Below, one piece after another: positions 35,772 through 47,780 of a DNA stretch of 64,000 nucleotides. Position 1 is the stretch's first letter. Every line of letters starts with the position of its first letter. Under the pieces are notes generated by a model. That model had not been told where the DNA came from. It worked only from the letters and a program-made list of their open reading frames with translations, and made no database searches. A program made the translations under genes and the position numbers. The stretch lies in contig JAJUBI010000001.1 in assembly GCA_022419385.1 (NCBI GenBank), positions 6,696,001 through 6,760,000 on the forward strand. Direction: 5' to 3'. The DNA is from Paraconiothyrium sp. Pb-2020. Lineage: Eukaryota > Ascomycota > Dothideomycetes > Pleosporales > Didymosphaeriaceae.

Positions 35772-36534
35772 TTTTAAGAGGTGTTTCGAGGTGCTGTGTG
35801 GTCAAGGGCGTTGGTAGAGACGGCCGAGATGCGCTGGCATTTTCTTACCTATGTCCTGTTGTATCTACGGATATCGTTCCTTATGGGATCGTTCGTATGA
35901 ATTATTTTTGATGTAGAACGTCATGCCGACGGTAGATTTTGCTTGCTATGCCTAGAGCACCCCCTGCAAACGACGCGTTGATGATATCGATTCTGATCTC
36001 ATTGCCTTACCTTTGCCGCCTCAATGGGTCTGCGCGGGCTAAAGTAGATTTCTTCCACAATAATATCTTCGAGACGGCGCATGTTCGCATAATGAATAGA
36101 GTCTAGATCACGTGTGGGGTACTCTTCCACCATACCGTAAAAACTTACAGACACTAAACGTACTAGTACGAAAATGGGACCAACAGCCCCCTACTAGCCC
36201 ATACTACTTTAGCTCGTCCAGTATCTGCAATTTCCTACGATATCACGGTGCTCGAACGGTGCTTTAACACAGCAATCCAACGACGTCCAGCCTACTCAAC
36301 CTGATCGTCTTATCATCCATTTGGTCTTCTTTTGGCACAAATTAGCTCTCGATCTTGTGCTCCAGCACGCCCATGTAGCCCTTGCCGGCGACCGGTCCGG
36401 TCTTCTTTCGGCACGTTGATCACGTGCTGCAAAGCCCAGGCCCGCAAGGTGCTCAATCGCACGCAACCAGCCCACATCTCTACGATCATTCATGCTAGGA
36501 ACTGAAGTCGATACCCAGATCGCATTTTCCAGCG
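35772..36534. other. Intergenic, promoter of FAD oxidoreductase
   Basis: No gene recognised; probably the terminator of the transporter and the promoter of the next gene. Confidence 0.4.
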
Positions 36535-38173
36535 ATGTCTCTCTCTAATCGCAATAATCCCAATTTCCCATCTGCGCACGCCCTCCCTTCTTATTGGCGC
36601 AAACAGGTCAGCCCGATTGACCGCCACCGCAGCACTTCCTCGCTTCCTACTCGTGCTGAAATCGTCGTTATCGGCGCCGGATATGTGGGTGCGAGTATTG
36701 TGCATCACTTAATTGAAGAGAGTGTACGATGTGGACGGCCGGTACCATCGATTCTTGTCCTTGAAGCGAGGGAGGCATGCTCAGGAGCTACTGGTCGCAA
36801 TGGTGTGTGCCTAGTCCCATTTGCCTGGTTTCTAGCATGGCCATGGAGAGTTCCATTTGTGATCATGCTAACGGAGAATTGGCTAGGTGGTCATCTGAAG
36901 CCTGATCCTTTGTTTCGGGCAGCTAGTGTGCTGCAGACGCATGGTAAAACGGTTGCAGAACATGTGGCGAGCTTCGAGGCGAAGCAGATTGATGCAGTCA
37001 GGGATTTAGTGAGCTACGAAGATGTAGATTGCGACTTTGAAGAGACAACAGTCATGGATGTTTGTCTGTATGATAAGGGTCGGGAGAAGATTAAAGCAGA
37101 GCTTGAAAGGATAGTTGATGCAGGTATCTCTACCGCGATTGATATCGGCTACTATGAGGATCACGAAGCTGAAGAGGTATGCATGGACGCATCGTTAGCG
37201 GTTTTATTTGTCCTACGATTTTTCCTGCATGCCACAGCTGACTGTAACTTCAGGTGTCCGGTATTCGGGGCGCAAAATCTTGTCTTACATACAATGCCGC
37301 ACGTCTGTGGCCATACCGACTTGTGACGCACCTGCTAGAAAAGGCCGTTTCTCTCGGCATCAATCTGCAGACATACACGCCTGTTACTAGCGTGTCCACA
37401 GCCAGCACAGATGCAAAAGATCACCGATGGCTCGTCGCCACATCGCGGGGCTCAGTCAAGGCCGATGTAGTCGTGTATGCTACCAATGGTTACACTTCAG
37501 CCCTAATACCTGAGATGAAAGATAAAATTGTACCAGTGAAAGGCATAGTGGCGCGGCTGGCGGGCACAAACATGGAGAGACTGACAAATAGTTACATGAT
37601 GCGACTCTCGGAATACGAGTACGACTACATGATTCCGAGGCCCGACGGCAGCGTCATCATAGGAGGCGCCAAACAGGGGTTCTTCAAGAACCTGGACGAA
37701 TGGTTCGACAATTCCGACGATAGCAATCTTATAAAAGGAGCGCGACGGTACTTCGACGGTTACATGCAACGTCATTTCTATGGATGGGACAACACCGACG
37801 TCCGCACTGAAGATGTTTGGACAGGCAGTAAGTACAACTCATCTACAACTCTTCTGCTATGCATCGATAACAAACTAATTCGATCTCCTTACCAGTAATG
37901 GGCTACTCGAATGACGGATTCCCATACGTGGGTCCGGCTCCAGGCAGACCAGGTCAATACCTATGCGGGGGGTTCAGCGGCCACGGAATGCCGCAGATCT
38001 TCCTCTCCGCGAAAGCTGTTGCTTCTATGATCTTTACGGGTGACACGGAGAACGTGGATCTGCCTCTCCCATATCGCATTTCGCACGCCAGATGGAGTCA
38101 GCCGACGGAGCATGTGTCTTTGAAGTTCTGGAAACAGATCGTGGAAAGCGATTCTGTCCGGGCAGTGTTATGA
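36535..38173 (+). CDS. FAD-dependent oxidoreductase (DAO family), copy 1
   Basis: Exons 36535-36802, 36887-37176, 37254-37827 and 37896-38173 give 469 residues. The first intron (84 bp) is a multiple of three and stays open when read through, so an unspliced model would carry a spurious insert. Rossmann FAD-binding motif: EIVVIGAGYVGASIVHHLIE (about residue 42). It is followed by LVLEAREACSGATGRNG + GHLKPD, typical of DAO-fold amine/amino-acid oxidases of the sarcosine-oxidase type. VVYATNGYTSALIP sits mid-protein. At the C-terminus MGYSNDGFPYVGPAPGRPGQ and CGGFSGHGMPQIFLSAKAVA bind the cofactor end. Expected reaction: oxidation of an amino acid or amine with release of peroxide; substrate unknown. 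It converges with the Zn2Cys6 regulator (158 bp gap). A paralogue lies at 41857-44102. Confidence 0.9.
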
Positions 38174-38331
38174 GCAATGAAGTGCACGACAAAATCTGGT
38201 AGTGACACAGCACCTCATCACAGTGCTTCGCGTGGGCATAGATGCGAATTATGTAAAATTCATTATGCATCGCATACCTCTTTTGCTAAGCGAACCCGTG
38301 CATCTAGTTCTGGATTGTGTAGTTCCACTCA

Positions 38332-41004
38332 CTATCTGGGTATCCATAACAGATTCTCAAATAATTCCCGCTCTGGATTCCCATGTTCATTGAAATCTGG
38401 CGTGAAGAAAGCCGCGCTTCCCTCCGTGTTTAGCAAATCAAAATCAAAAGGATAGGTATCTATGGATGAATCACTCGATAGACCGGTCACTCCTGGATTA
38501 GATATGATCGGCCCCATTTGTGGACCGGTATCACAGGACTGCTGTGCCTTCGCCGATTGCCCACCATTGCCATTGTGGTTAGATCCACCGCGAGAATTGG
38601 CGGGGCCGCCCAATTTATTGTACCAGTCAAGAAAGCCTGCGTAACCCTCTTCTGCCGAATTGTCATCGGCTGTGTCTGTAGACTGATCGGGTAATGGATC
38701 GAACACGCGAAGGCGGTGCAGCGCTGCCTCCAGCGCCTCAAGGAGAGACACTTCGGAACGAGCCGAATCACCCACCGAAGCCATTTCTCTGATCGCACCA
38801 AGACCTCGTTCTAGGGTGCTTGCGAACTCGTTCGTGCGGTAACAGATGCTGTAAGCGATCAAGACCAGCAGGGAGGCGCGACACGAGCTATACTCAGTGT
38901 ATGACGACTTCGCGAGACCCATGCGCCCCGTTTGCAGAATGTGGCAGAGGTTGATAACCTCTTTCGCAGCTGCGACACAGTCTTGGACCAAGAAAGTCCA
39001 CTGCACGTGCGGCTCAGGTGCGTTTGATCGCGGTGGTGCTGAAGCTTCCGGTACGATTACACGGGTATGCACATGTCGGTGAGCGAGAATGAATGGGCGC
39101 CCAATGAACATGTGCAATAGACAGCACTCCAATCTAGCATGTATCTCAGCACGTGAATTTGGTCGCTCTGCTTGGTTGGTCGCGGATGTTGATGGCACAT
39201 CGGTTGGAGAGGGGGACCACCGTCCTCGAAGGTTCGTCTTCATGAGCTTGATACGGTTGAAAATCGTTCTAATTTCAGACTTGGCGCATGTCCTGAGACG
39301 TGATCTGATAGAATGTGGTCAGTCCGTCGTCTCTCAGTTTGTCGCTGATAGAATGGATGAATGGCCACTCACATTTCTTGAAGAAATAATTCAGCTTGCC
39401 CAGTCAGATGAATTGATTCCAGCAGACCGGAGGAGTCGAAAGAGTCATCATTTAGATTATTCGCACCAGGACTTCGTGGTAAGTCTACGTCAATGTCGGA
39501 TCGTGCGATGGATGTCGGACGGCCGTGGTATATTCCTATCTTTCTAATTTCAGATGTTTGAGCAGGATAATTGAGATGTTTATAGATAACTGGCAACGAA
39601 CCTTTCCATGCAGTAAGACGTCCACCAGATACGGCGTCTGATCTCTTTGGTGCGTGGATCAAAAGACCTACGAGACACGTTCCGATGCATGCCGTTTTGT
39701 ATAGCTATCTTGATGGCCAAGTTCAGATAGATATAGCTCAGTCCAGAAGCATCAAGAGGTAGGTAATAGAGTCCAAGAAGTAGGAAAACCTGGACACTAA
39801 GCTGTGAACCAGAGTGAATGACTTCCGAAAGCAGTTTGGCTACCTGACGGTAAAATACCGATCCAATTTCTAGCTCCCAGCCCCCCTGAGTGTTGGTCGT
39901 TGCCGGACCGTTGGTGCTGCATCTTCGCTGCTTTTGAGGAGATTCCAGGTGGACATATTGGGTCCCGACGGCGATCACCATCAGCACAACACAGGCTGCG
40001 GTTACGTCTTTTGAGCGCAACTCCCTCGCATTGTTGTAAATTAGGTCCAGGAAACCGTCGAGCCACCCCCGGTCTACAAAATAATAGATACTCGTGGCAT
40101 GCTTGAAGAATACGTTGATCAAGAAAGTGGCTACTGGACGAGGTGGAATGATGGCGACGATATCCGTGATGGAAGTCGAGCCTGGATCTGCTTCGCCGAC
40201 GCGAATGAACTCTGGTACTTGATTGACATTGTCTAGGCTCTACGAGACGAGGTGAGCAAAGGTACGTGAACAAATCAGCGAGAAACCCACGACCAGGACA
40301 GCGGATGGATGCGTACCGGCGCGTTGGATTTAGCCATAAGCTCGTCTAGGTTGCGTTTTATGTGCATGGAGAAATTCCAATGAGAGAATTCACCAGAGTA
40401 ATCTGTACATGAAAGAAAGGAGGGTGTCAGTGGGGCGCTTGGCAGCGAGAAGCTCAAGGGCAACGCACGAACTGTCGTATCATCTACAGAATCGATTGTG
40501 CAATCTTCGTCTTCGATGCCAGGGCTGCTGTCAGCCGGCCGGGCATCGGCGAGAGGCTCGGCCCATTCCACTGTGTTGTCATGTTGGTCGAGCCGTGGAG
40601 TGCGCGAGGCTAGGGCGTCGCACGTGCGTCGCAGGGACTCAGTGTCCAGGGCGAGATCAGGAAAATGGTGTTTGAGGATGAATCCCATGCATCGCAAGCG
40701 GTCCATCAGCTCCTTAAGTGAGCCGGCAAAGTCGGGGGTCACTCTCTCGGCAGGAGCAGGCACAGGAGCGACTTCACACGCGCGACGTAGATGGCGACAG
40801 CGTCTGCATGGAATGCCGTCCGCACATTTCTCCTTGAGACGGCGGCATTCGGCACAGCTGCATGATGGACGTCAGTTCAGGTTCTGTCGCCTATGCTCGT
40901 ACAGACCACTGGTGGGCAGTGCTGTCTTACGCCCGAATGGCTCGTTGTCGCTCTTCAGCAGCCACATAGCGCCGCTTCGCAGACCTTGGATGCGCAGCGT
41001 CCAT
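38332..41004 (-). CDS. Zn2Cys6 transcription factor with fungal_trans domain
   Basis: Five exons: 41004-40931, 40857-40317, 40239-39602, 39543-39373 and 39304-38332. Introns are 73, 77, 58 and 68 bp, phases all agree, and the product is about 798 residues. Residues 26-51 form a binuclear zinc cluster with spacing C-x2-C-x6-C-x5-C-x2-C-x6-C (CAECRRLKEKC... CRRCRHLRRAC), preceded by basic AKRRYVAAEERQRAIRA. The middle carries the fungal_trans region: FLINVFFKHATSIYYFVDRG, LLGLYYLPLDASGLSYIYLN, and RRIWWTSYCMER. The C-terminus is acidic/Asn-Gly rich. It lies between the two FAD oxidoreductases, so a pathway-specific regulator of this cluster is a reasonable inference. Confidence 0.9.
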
Positions 41005-41856
41005 GAGGGATGGAAATAAGCCTACTTGGTCGTTGGGATTGACGCAGGAGGTGGGACGTGTAACCCGGTTGGATATGGTGTTGACAGCCGGGCCGGTCAG
41101 AGGCGATGACCGGACCGGCTAGGACGCTAGCGGATGGAAGACCCTGTGCAGATCACGGCGTAAAGATAAGAAATCTGAGTAATGAAATTAGCGCTCCGAG
41201 GGATTACCTATGGCTTTAGTCTGAGAGTCGCACCAGGTGCGGCCAAGGGGACTTGTTCGTACCATATCTCATGGGCGCGTGTTAGCGGACGACTTGCCTC
41301 CTGCAAAACTATGAACACCAATTTTGCAAAAATCCGATTAGTCGTCAACGACACTTTAAAAAAGTCATTATGGACACAACTATGTAGCGCGCCTTATACC
41401 ACTCAGCCAAGAAGCTTCGAAATGACATAGGAGTACATTAAAAGGGTTCGGGAAAATAAACTCACTGTGGAGGTCATTGAAGCTACGGATTCTATCTCTT
41501 TCTCCTAGATTTTCAGTATTAATCGTGGTGGCTAGATATAAGTTTGTTGGAGAAAGAAGCATAAATTGTAATATTAGGAGTTAGGGCATTGTAGCCTCTA
41601 AGCGGCGTCTAGGTGCATTGCCGAACGCTTCCCGTTCGTAAAGCAGTTGTCAATTACGTCTGATTAGGCGCTTCGCGGAGGCTGCCAGGTGTTTGCAGAG
41701 ACACGTATCAATGAATTTCGACCCCGATTCAATGTGTTAGGCAATTGAACTAATCTAATCTTAAGTCTTTACATATTCTCTAGCTAGGATCGAGTCTTCG
41801 TATAGAATATTACAGATACGTTATTCCGATGGTAGGTCCCTAATACCATCCATAAC
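41005..41856. other. Intergenic; regulator promoter and 3' flank of oxidoreductase 2
   Basis: No gene recognised. The first about 160 bp form the immediate upstream region of the regulator. An AT-rich stretch lies at about 41700-41850. Confidence 0.45.
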
Positions 41857-44102
41857 CTAAGCGCCCGACCTTATATCCTGAGGTGTCCCCATCGACGGCA
41901 CCGAAGCGCTGTCGATCCTCGCTCCCTGCAATGCTCTCTCAAGATAGCCCAGTTCGGACAAGTTCCCTGATCTAGACGACCCAGGAGAGACACTCGTTTC
42001 CGTCTCGCGGGATAAGTCTGATGCGCGACCAGCACACAGTATCCGACTTGTATCCTTCTGCTCCTTTAGTCGTTCTTCAAACTCTTCTGCATTGCCAACG
42101 ACACTCCTCGGCGTGTTACAAAAGGGCTTCGCGGCGCTATCGGCGCACCTCTTCCTATAGGCATCACGAACGGCAGCTAAGTCGGTTTCATGTAGCTTGT
42201 CGATGCGCTCTCGCGTGGCGTGGAATGGTTTAGGTAGTGGCGGGTACGAGGCGGCGAGGTGCGGTGTAATATGGGGGATACTGAGTGATGATAGGACAAG
42301 CGGGGCCATATGTGCGGCCGTGAGGAGAACGCGGGGCATGCCTGTGGGGAGACGTTAGTTGTGCAGATGTTGGATGATGGATGGAAGGGGTTGATAGATG
42401 AATGAATGAATGGAAGAATAGAAGGAAGAGAGAAAGGCGGGCCTAGATGCAAACAGAGGAAGACAAAGGATGACGAGGAAGAAAGTCACACATACCATGT
42501 CCGGCGAATCCAGCGGCTATGAAATGTCCTTCTCTTCCAGGAACAGGCCCGACGAAGGGGAAGCCGTCTGCGCTTTCGCTTTGAACTGTTCGCCTGTCAG
42601 TTCAATTCCTTGCTTTAGTAGAAACTGCTTCGAAATCACGGCGCGTGGGATCTACTGAGCTGAGACTTCGAGCACACTTACTACCCGTCCAGCAGCCACC
42701 CTGCTGATCCTCCTTCCCAAGCTCTGCTTGACTCGGCCCCATCCAACCCGCAACATCCGAATTCGGCCAGGTCTTGAAAAACTCTGCTACGCCGGGAATT
42801 TGCTCGTCTTCGGCGTCGTTTTCATGGCATGCGTCTGGCGTGTGGACAAGGAGCTGGCGGGCGCCGCCTATGATGATGGTATTATAAGGTGAGGGGAGCT
42901 GGAGGTGGTAATTCTGTTGTATATTGGCATCAATATTGGGTACTCGAGGGGCAACACAACTTTCTGCAGCGAGGACTGGTGCAGATGTATGGTCGAATGC
43001 GTTTCACTTACATTTGTGACGGCATCCCAATGCTGGGCGCCAGTGCGCTTAATGAAGCCTTCGGGGGCTTTGATGGCAGCTACGACACCGCGGTCCGGCC
43101 GGATGAGCTTAGAAAATTCAGGGAGGAGGTGCGAGGCCCATCGGTTCGTTGTGTGGACAACAGACCTGGCGCGGAGGGTACCGCGAGGAGTTGTTATCGT
43201 GATCCAGCCGGCGGGATCGCGCTTTGATACTTGTGCCACGGGTGTGTGGGCTTGGAGGTTTATTCTACCTTGTTGCAGAAGGATTTTCAGGAGGGCGTGG
43301 ACGAACTTATAGGGCCATCTGCAAGGTGGTTAGACACTGCTGGTATAGGCGAGAGGGCATTTGGATGACAGATGTACATTTGCCCAGCAGGATGCAATAC
43401 GGCCGCCTTCGCACCCTTCATTTGCGAGACTTCCTCCGCCTCACTTGGGTCCTCGACGACTCTGCACTGCTTAACAATGTCATGATTTTCACCATGGTCC
43501 CTCCGCATAGCGTCCAGCGCGCCCTTGAGCCGGACCCAAGCCTCCTCGGTCATGGCGGCATCAAACGTCTCTCCAAACTTCAGGCAGACTTGTTCGGTGA
43601 TGTTCTCTTCACCGGCTAAGTCCCTAAAAGCAGACAGATGGGCCATTTCGTGGGCGATGAGATCCATGGCGACCTCGGGGCCAAAGCGTTCGCTCCATAC
43701 CGAGTAGCGGGAGTAGGCATGCGGCCGCAATTGACCTCCTATGCGATGGTTGGTGGGTTTCCAAAATGCGTTCACTTATAACGCAGCAGGTATTTGACGG
43801 ATTACCATTTCGTCCGGTCGCAGCTCCACAGACATCTCGTGCTTCCAAGACAGTCACGTGAGGCTGCGTGGAAGCCTTCTCAGTGTACTAGGTGGGTGTC
43901 AGCGCGGGACAGTGCGGCTGATGCGATGCGCCCCACACACTTTGTGTATCCAATACGCAGTCGCAGCACCGGCATATCCGCTGCCTATTATAGCCACATC
44001 CGTTTCGGGAGGCAATTGGTCGCTGGAGCGGTGATCACGCAGCGACGACTTGGCGGCCTCGATCCAGTAGGACTTGGTGGGGTTGGCAGTCGGCAGAACC
44101 AT
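41857..44102 (-). CDS. FAD-dependent oxidoreductase (DAO family), copy 2
   Basis: Seven exons: 44102-43941, 43875-43806, 43738-43378, 43318-43012, 42913-42678, 42593-42496 and 42341-41857. They give about 572 residues. Motifs parallel copy 1: DVAIIGSGYAGAATAYWIHK, then VTVLEARDVCGAATGRNG + GQLRPH, HPAGQIWPYKFVHALLK, VVHTTNRWASHLLPEF, YNTIIIGGARQLL, DGFPFVGPVPGREGHFIAAG + FAGHGMPRVLL. The last about 110 residues are an extra polar tail absent from copy 1. An in-frame upstream ATG at 44234 would add a hydrophobic leader (VLLEAVFAACLVFL), so an alternative exported or membrane form is possible; I prefer 44102. The fifth intron donor (GTGTGC) is weaker than the others. It is transcribed divergently from the HAD gene. 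Confidence 0.85.
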
Positions 44103-44391
44103 GCTGGGCTGAGAAAGAAACACGAGGCAAGCTGCGAATACCGCTTCCAGCAGCACCTTGCCCGCGAATTTAAGTCTAGTTAGGGCGCGGCTTGTGTACA
44201 ATCGCAACGGCGTGACCGGATCCGATGGCTTCAACCAGACGAGACGGGCCCGCTGCTATCTTGAAGACGCGTTGGCTCTTGCCGGTGACCGGCCCGGTAT
44301 CTCAACCATCGCAACGAACCCACTTCTGATGAGCCATTACAAGTACCCAGTTCTACGATCCCGATAAGAACACCACCACGCGGCCCCCGCA
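44103..44391. promoter_or_regulatory. Bidirectional promoter between oxidoreductase 2 and HAD enzyme
   Basis: 289 bp separate two divergent start codons, so control elements are probably shared. The stretch GACCGGCCCGGTATC near 44287 is palindromic in its core (ACCGGCCCGGT). A similar GACCGGTCCGGTC word occurs near 36391 upstream of copy 1, and GACCGGACCGGC near 41109 next to the regulator. CGG-type inverted words are typical Zn2Cys6 sites, so these are candidate operators. Confidence 0.4.
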
Positions 44392-45129
44392 ATGTCATCC
44401 CAGCCCCGGAAACACGTCGTCTTCGATGTCGTCGGCACGTGCGTCTCCTTCGACGCCTACTACGCGCGCATCGACGAGGTCCTCGGCCCCAAACTGCGCA
44501 CGCACACCATCACGCCCCAACACTTTGGCTTCACCTGGCAGACAGCTGCCGAGCTAGAATTCACCTTCCTGTCCATCTCGGGCGGCTACAAGGCGTACAA
44601 GGACGTTCTGCGCGGCCTGTTCTACCGCACCCTCAGCCTCTGCGGCGTCGCGGACCCACGCGCCCTGGCCACCGACGCAGAACGCGACCAGTGCATCGAG
44701 GGCTACGGCGCGTTGCAGCTGCGCCCGGGCTGTCGCGAGGCCTTCCGTCTTCTGCGCGACAATGGCTTTACCATCTGGTGTTTCACGACGGGCGACGTGC
44801 AGCGTGTCAAGGGCTACTTCGAGCGCGCCAGTGTTGACATACCCGTGGACAACTTCATCAGCTGCGATTCTCTAGGCGTCGCGAAGCCCGCTCTCCCCGC
44901 CTACCAGGCCGTGTGGAAGCGGCTGGGTGCCGACCATGTAAAGTGGTTTGCCGCCGCCCACTTATGGGATGTAGCTGCTGCGACCAAAGTTGGGTTCCGT
45001 GGTGCATGGAGTTCGGTGTTGGAGAAAGAGCCTTGTCTCGATGTCTTCAGTGATGCGAAGCTGGACGTCGTGGCTGGGGGGCTGGAGGAAATGGCACAGC
45101 AGATCGTAGACAAGTCACGGTCACAATAA
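44392..45129 (+). CDS. HAD-family 2-haloacid dehalogenase-like hydrolase
   Basis: Single-exon 245-residue protein with the four HAD motifs. Motif I is VVFDVVGTCVSF, with the nucleophile aspartate at about residue 12. Motif II threonine/serine is in IWCFTTGDVQ. Motif III lysine is in CDSLGVAKPALPAYQAVWKR. Motif IV is AAHLWDVAAATKVGFRGAW with an aspartate, matching the A-H-x-WD pattern of type II 2-haloalkanoic acid dehalogenases. The cap domain lies between motifs I and II. Expected reaction: hydrolytic removal of halide from a 2-haloacid or a related small acid; the true substrate is unknown. Codon use is strongly GC-rich compared with its neighbours. It shares a promoter region with FAD oxidoreductase 2. 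Confidence 0.85.
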   Translation: MSSQPRKHVVFDVVGTCVSFDAYYARIDEVLGPKLRTHTITPQHFGFTWQTAAELEFTFLSISGGYKAYKDVLRGLFYRTLSLCGVADPRALATDAERDQCIEGYGALQLRPGCREAFRLLRDNGFTIWCFTTGDVQRVKGYFERASVDIPVDNFISCDSLGVAKPALPAYQAVWKRLGADHVKWFAAAHLWDVAAATKVGFRGAWSSVLEKEPCLDVFSDAKLDVVAGGLEEMAQQIVDKSRSQ

Positions 45130-46000
45130 TATTCATTATTCAAATGCGAAATAACATAACGACATCCTCCTGCAAGAGCGTCTTGACTCCACACCGTCTC
45201 GAACCGTTTGGTTAGGCGTCAAAATACCATACCACGGATGCCTGACAGCATTTCTCCGCAACCTCGACAGCAACAAAGTGGTCATGGACCAGAGGCTATC
45301 TGGGAATGGGCTATAGTGTTGCAGAAGCTTGTGTCGAATACGATTGGACAGTGATTCTACTCATACGTACACCTAAAGCCGTAGGAAACAAGCTCTTCTT
45401 AGCTATCCCACGAATCTGATCACTAACATGGGCACTGAAGGGCGTCGTGATGATCTTATAGTTGATGTTCTGTAGCCTGACGTGTTTCAGTATAGGCGTT
45501 ATCTTCGCGCGAAATATCCACGAACTGGCTAACACTAACATGTTAGAATAGATCCTTAATGGCAACCGAGAGAGAAGACCCTCATAAGGGAGCTATATGA
45601 GGGGGGCTGCTGGCGTCGAGATTCTTAACATAACGAAGTCTATGAAGCGCTCAGTATCAATATTCGCACTAGTAACCCGCTCATGCCTTCCCCTTATAAA
45701 TTAGTGTGATCTGTAGAGGAGAAGGGGCCGCAGAAATATTCCTGCGCCTCTCTGTACCTGAAACGGTCTGGTGCTAGCCCTCATTCTACGTTGTACTTAT
45801 TGGGGGGAACCTTAGTAGAGACCTACGAAGGGCTTTCTCCGAACGCCCAACGTACTGAATATGTCAGAAGACGGGTTCCCTGAAGAATAGTAGCGATGAA
45901 AGCGCGGTCCATTGAAAGAAAGTGTAGTAAATGAGCCGCAAAGCTATCTAAAACATGGCCTTCAGCTGGCATCCCACTTGTACCTGCCAGACATCTAAGC
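45130..46000. other. No gene recognised
   Basis: Marks the right edge of the putative catabolic cluster. No motif-bearing frame. Confidence 0.4.
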
Positions 46001-47019
46001 CTAGCCAGCTCTTATCCACCGAGCCATCCCGTAAGCGACGGCGGCGGCGAGAACAAATGCAAAATACTTCCTAAACATGTGCCACAGACGTTTCGCCACA
46101 ATGAAATAATGCAGTCTAACGGTAGAAGCGGCATCATCGACATTCGGGAACAAGTCATTCCCCGGGGTCTCGTGGCCCAAGAAATCACATAAAGGCGCCC
46201 AACCTTCTCGAGGGTGGAATTCCAGGAGATTTTCTTTGGTAACTCTTTCCCTAACATGATCGTAATGGTCCGTGAACGACTTTCGAAGGGCCGCCGAATC
46301 CGACATGTCCCCGTCAGTCCATTTGTCTACCGTTGCTTTGAGGAGCCAATAGTATGGTCGCCAAAAAATCTGAGTACCTTTCTCAGCCCTTCAATGTGCA
46401 AATACGATGATGTGTACTTACTGGGTCGATGGCCGCCATGAATTGCACTATGCGTGAGTCGACGATCTTGAAAATTGTGTTCCGGACAGATCTCTCCCAT
46501 GAATCGATATCTCGCGTGGTCAGGATTACCTTCGCCTTTGGGTACTGTTCTAGGAGCTCGTCTACGAAATGCAGGCATGGAATGTCTTCGATAGCCTTGG
46601 AACGTTTCAGTATCGAGATAGCATATTGACGAACCAACCTACGGTGTAGTTCTGCAGAACTTTATCGAGTTCCGCACCAGTCCAAAGTTTCCCTTTGCCG
46701 TGCAATTTGGCCTCCACAGCTTCTTTGAATAGGACATTGTGGTTCTCCTTCCATCGCATTGCGCACTCTGAACAATGATAGACATTGTAGCCCAACTTCT
46801 CGAGGGCCACTTTCAAGGCTAGGTAGAGATGTTAGCTATGATAACTTGTATGCTTTGCAGTGTGATGATCATACACATCGTCCCTATCCAGTGTTAGCAT
46901 TGATCAAGCAAAAGAACTTGAAATGTACCTGTCCTACTGAATCCTAGAGCCAATACCCCCATAGGCTTCTGCCTCTCCGCTGGTGGCACATCGTCGATCA
47001 ACCTCTTCGGTAAGGCCAT
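46001..47019 (-). CDS. Sulfotransferase-like P-loop protein (Sulfotransfer_4 type)
   Basis: Five exons: 47019-46929, a 9-nt microexon 46883-46875, 46818-46643, 46595-46422 and 46369-46001. They encode 272 residues. The microexon (GGACGATGT) completes the PAPS-binding loop: VLALGFSRTG + TM + SLKVALEKLGY. Other family marks are HCSECAMRWKENHNVLF, DIPCLHFVDELLEQYP, VILTTRDIDSWERSVRNTIF (3' phosphate-binding region) and IFWRPYYWLLKATVDKW. The C-terminus is a membrane segment (YFAFVLAAAVAYGMARWI), also usual in this fungal family. Predicted role: sulfo-group or related nucleotide-dependent transfer; the substrate and even the activity of fungal members are mostly untested. No coding flaw seen. Confidence 0.85.
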
Positions 47020-47249
47020 TGGGGACTTCCACCTCGACTAAAGTTGAGCGTTGAAATATGTTTGCTGTAGAGGGAGATTAGTAGCGGTTGAAGACAGGTC
47101 AGAAGTGCGCGCACGCGAGTGGCCATCAGCTCGCGTGCTAGCTGCAATGCATGTAAGACAAACGGCGGCGGCACAGCAAGTAGGTGGCACAGGAGAGATT
47201 ATTCAAGCCAAGCGCACAACCCCGCCGATTAAACACGTCAGTGCTAGTA

Positions 47250-47780
47250 ACACGGGATCCTTCTCGTTCATTAACAAAGTTTCCAGAAGGCGGCACAGCT
47301 TTATTTCAGAACTATCTGCGTCTGCATTTCAAAGATTGCCGCAAAAGTACCCCGGACCGATCCCTACGGCTCAGCTTAAATCGAGGCTAAGGTTTGCACA
47401 GACGCTAGTGGTGCTTTCACCTGGTCCGGGGACAGGAGGTTACGGAATTTCTGAATAAGGTCGTCATAAGGATGTTGGCGCAAGTGGCGAATGCGATACT
47501 GCCACCTCACACGCGCAACTGGTTGCTGACGCCCATCCCCACCGCTAGAACGATTAGTACCAAATGACATGGCGATAGATCCAGACTTTAAGACCCGATT
47601 GTACGTATCTGGGTACTGGGAAGAGAAAGAAAGTGGCGCAGCCATAACTACTGCCGCCAGATTGATGCCAAAACCGGAGCCCATGATGACCCGGAATCCG
47701 TATTCGTCTTTTGGAAATTCGCCAACAACACGCGTGCTCATTGTGTCAAAAGCCCAGTCCCGAGGACAATGCACGCAAAG
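47250..47780 (-). pseudogene. Relic of an MFS drug:proton transporter
   Basis: Minus-strand pieces in several frames match the C-terminal half of DHA14-type transporters: EYGFRVIMGSGFGINLAAVV + MAAPLSF, then VLAVGMGVSNQLRV, GGSIAFATCANILMTTLFRN, then VRGTFAAIFEMQTQI. Stops and shifts separate them and the N-terminal half is absent. The order matches the region after transmembrane helix 10 of the MFS fragment at 56-57 kb. Confidence 0.6.

Noticed and set aside
47051..47458. 135-codon plus-strand frame
   Set aside because: Lies antisense to the MFS relic, with no family resemblance.
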